Part shown: positions 62,935-64,000 of the stretch, piece by piece
Layout of the letters: the number at the start of each line of letters is the position of its first letter
How positions within the stretch are numbered: the first letter of the stretch is position 1
Assembly: GCA_902578775.1 (NCBI GenBank)
Contig: CACHEF010000001.1
Span: forward strand, 171,250-235,249
Direction: 5' to 3'
Length of the DNA: 64,000 nucleotides
Source of the DNA: an uncultured Pelagibacteraceae bacterium
GTDB taxonomy: Bacteria > Pseudomonadota > Alphaproteobacteria > Pelagibacterales > Pelagibacteraceae
Translations under genes and position numbers: made by a program
Notes under the pieces: model-generated
The model's database searches: none
Seen by the model: only the letters and a program-made list of their open reading frames with translations
Told to the model about the DNA's origin: nothing

Positions 62935-64000
62935 TGAAAAAAAAAATTTCTATATTTGGATCAACAGGATCGATTGGTGAAAATACTTTAAAAATTATAA
63001 AAAAAGATAAAAAAAATTTTGAGGTAAATTTACTTACAACAAATAAAAATATTAACAAAATTTATAAACAAGCAAAAGAATTTGAAGTTAAGAATATCAT
63101 AATTTCAGATTTTAATGCTTATGAAAAAGCTAAAATTCAATTTAGAAAATCAAAAATTAATTTTTACAACAATTATGATAATTTAAATAAGATTTTTAAA
63201 ACCAAAAATGATTTAGTAATGAGTTCAATCACAGGTTTAAATGGACTCTATCCTACATTGAAATCAATTAAATATACTAAGAAAATTTTAATTGCAAACA
63301 AAGAGTCAATCATTTGTGGATGGAATTTAATTAATAAAGAATTAAAAAAAAACAAAACTAAATTTATACCTGTTGATTCTGAGCATTTTTCAATTTGGTC
63401 ATTACTTCAAAGTTATAACTCCAATAATATTGAAAAAATTTATATTACAGCATCGGGGGGTCCTTTTCTTAAATTACCTAAGAAAAAATTTTCTAATATT
63501 TCAATTAAAAAAGCTCTTAGTCATCCTAATTGGAAAATGGGAAAAAAAATAACAATAGATTCCGCAACATTAATGAATAAAGTTTTTGAAGTTATAGAGG
63601 CAAAAAATATTTTTGATTTAAATTATAATAAGATTTCTATTTTAACCCATCCTAAATCTTATATACATGCGATCATCAAATTAAAAAATGGTTTGACAAA
63701 ATTACTTTGTCACGATCCAGACATGAAAATTCCAATTTACAACTCAATATATGAATTGAACTATAAACCAATCAACACACATAAATTGAATTTAAAAATT
63801 TTAAACAACCTCGAACTTAAAGAAGTTGATACAAAAAAATTTCCTTTAGTGAAATTATTAAATAAACTTCCCCATTATTCATCATTATTTGAAACTGTTT
63901 TGATTACAATAAATGATTATTTAGTTTTTAAATTTTTAGATAAGAAAATAAAATTCGAAAAATTAATTAATTTAACTAACAGCATTTCAAATTTTAAAGA
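62934..64000 (+). CDS. dxr: 1-deoxy-D-xylulose 5-phosphate reductoisomerase (truncated by window end)
   Basis: Manual translation MKKKISIFGSTGSIGENTLKII...; NKESII, PVDSEH, HPNWKMGKKITIDSATLMNK; no stop before 64000. Confidence 0.92.
   Translation, partial: MKKKISIFGSTGSIGENTLKIIKKDKKNFEVNLLTTNKNINKIYKQAKEFEVKNIIISDFNAYEKAKIQFRKSKINFYNNYDNLNKIFKTKNDLVMSSITGLNGLYPTLKSIKYTKKILIANKESIICGWNLINKELKKNKTKFIPVDSEHFSIWSLLQSYNSNNIEKIYITASGGPFLKLPKKKFSNISIKKALSHPNWKMGKKITIDSATLMNKVFEVIEAKNIFDLNYNKISILTHPKSYIHAIIKLKNGLTKLLCHDPDMKIPIYNSIYELNYKPINTHKLNLKILNNLELKEVDTKKFPLVKLLNKLPHYSSLFETVLITINDYLVFKFLDKKIKFEKLINLTNSISNFK

Noticed and set aside
1-64000. CRISPR arrays, transposases, integrases, prophage or toxin-antitoxin genes
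   Set aside because: None visible; no spaced direct repeats or recognisable mobile-element proteins found on reading the sequence and ORF track.

Overview
This 64 kb window is AT-rich, densely coded and has short intergenic spaces. Its content and order match a streamlined SAR11 / Pelagibacterales (Alphaproteobacteria) chromosome; that assignment is inferred from protein families and synteny, with no search run. The left ~27 kb is metabolic and accessory. It holds pabB-pabA-pabC-like genes, a HIT protein, and a sulfite/organosulfonate module: aprM-aprB-aprA, a 116-aa unknown, a TauE/SafE exporter, a YeiH-type exporter, suyA/suyB-like sulfolactate sulfo-lyase, xsc and a TauY-like FAD oxidase. 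Next come an M23 peptidase, SDRs, TerC, a GMC oxidoreductase divergent from a TRAP transporter, and an NCS1 permease. The middle has tRNA-Leu, tig-clpP-clpX-lon, tRNA-Val and tRNA-Asp. The right half is a complete nuoA-N operon, birA-coaX-rnj, proS-lolC-lolD-dnaE, and rpsB-tsf-frr-uppS-cdsA-dxr (dxr truncated by the window end). No rRNA, CRISPR array, transposon or prophage was seen. The most interesting points are: (1) an apparent sulfonate-to-sulfite-to-oxidation/export locus with a candidate isethionate-type GMC/TRAP arm; (2) a strong terminator hairpin between the TRAP binding protein gene and its membrane subunits; (3) a symmetric inverted repeat framing the -10 box of the apr promoter; (4) six unannotated short ORFs, mostly single-TM, missing from the supplied ORF track; (5) heat-shock-like promoters before clpX and lon, the lon transcript possibly leaderless; (6) no pyrH between tsf and frr.
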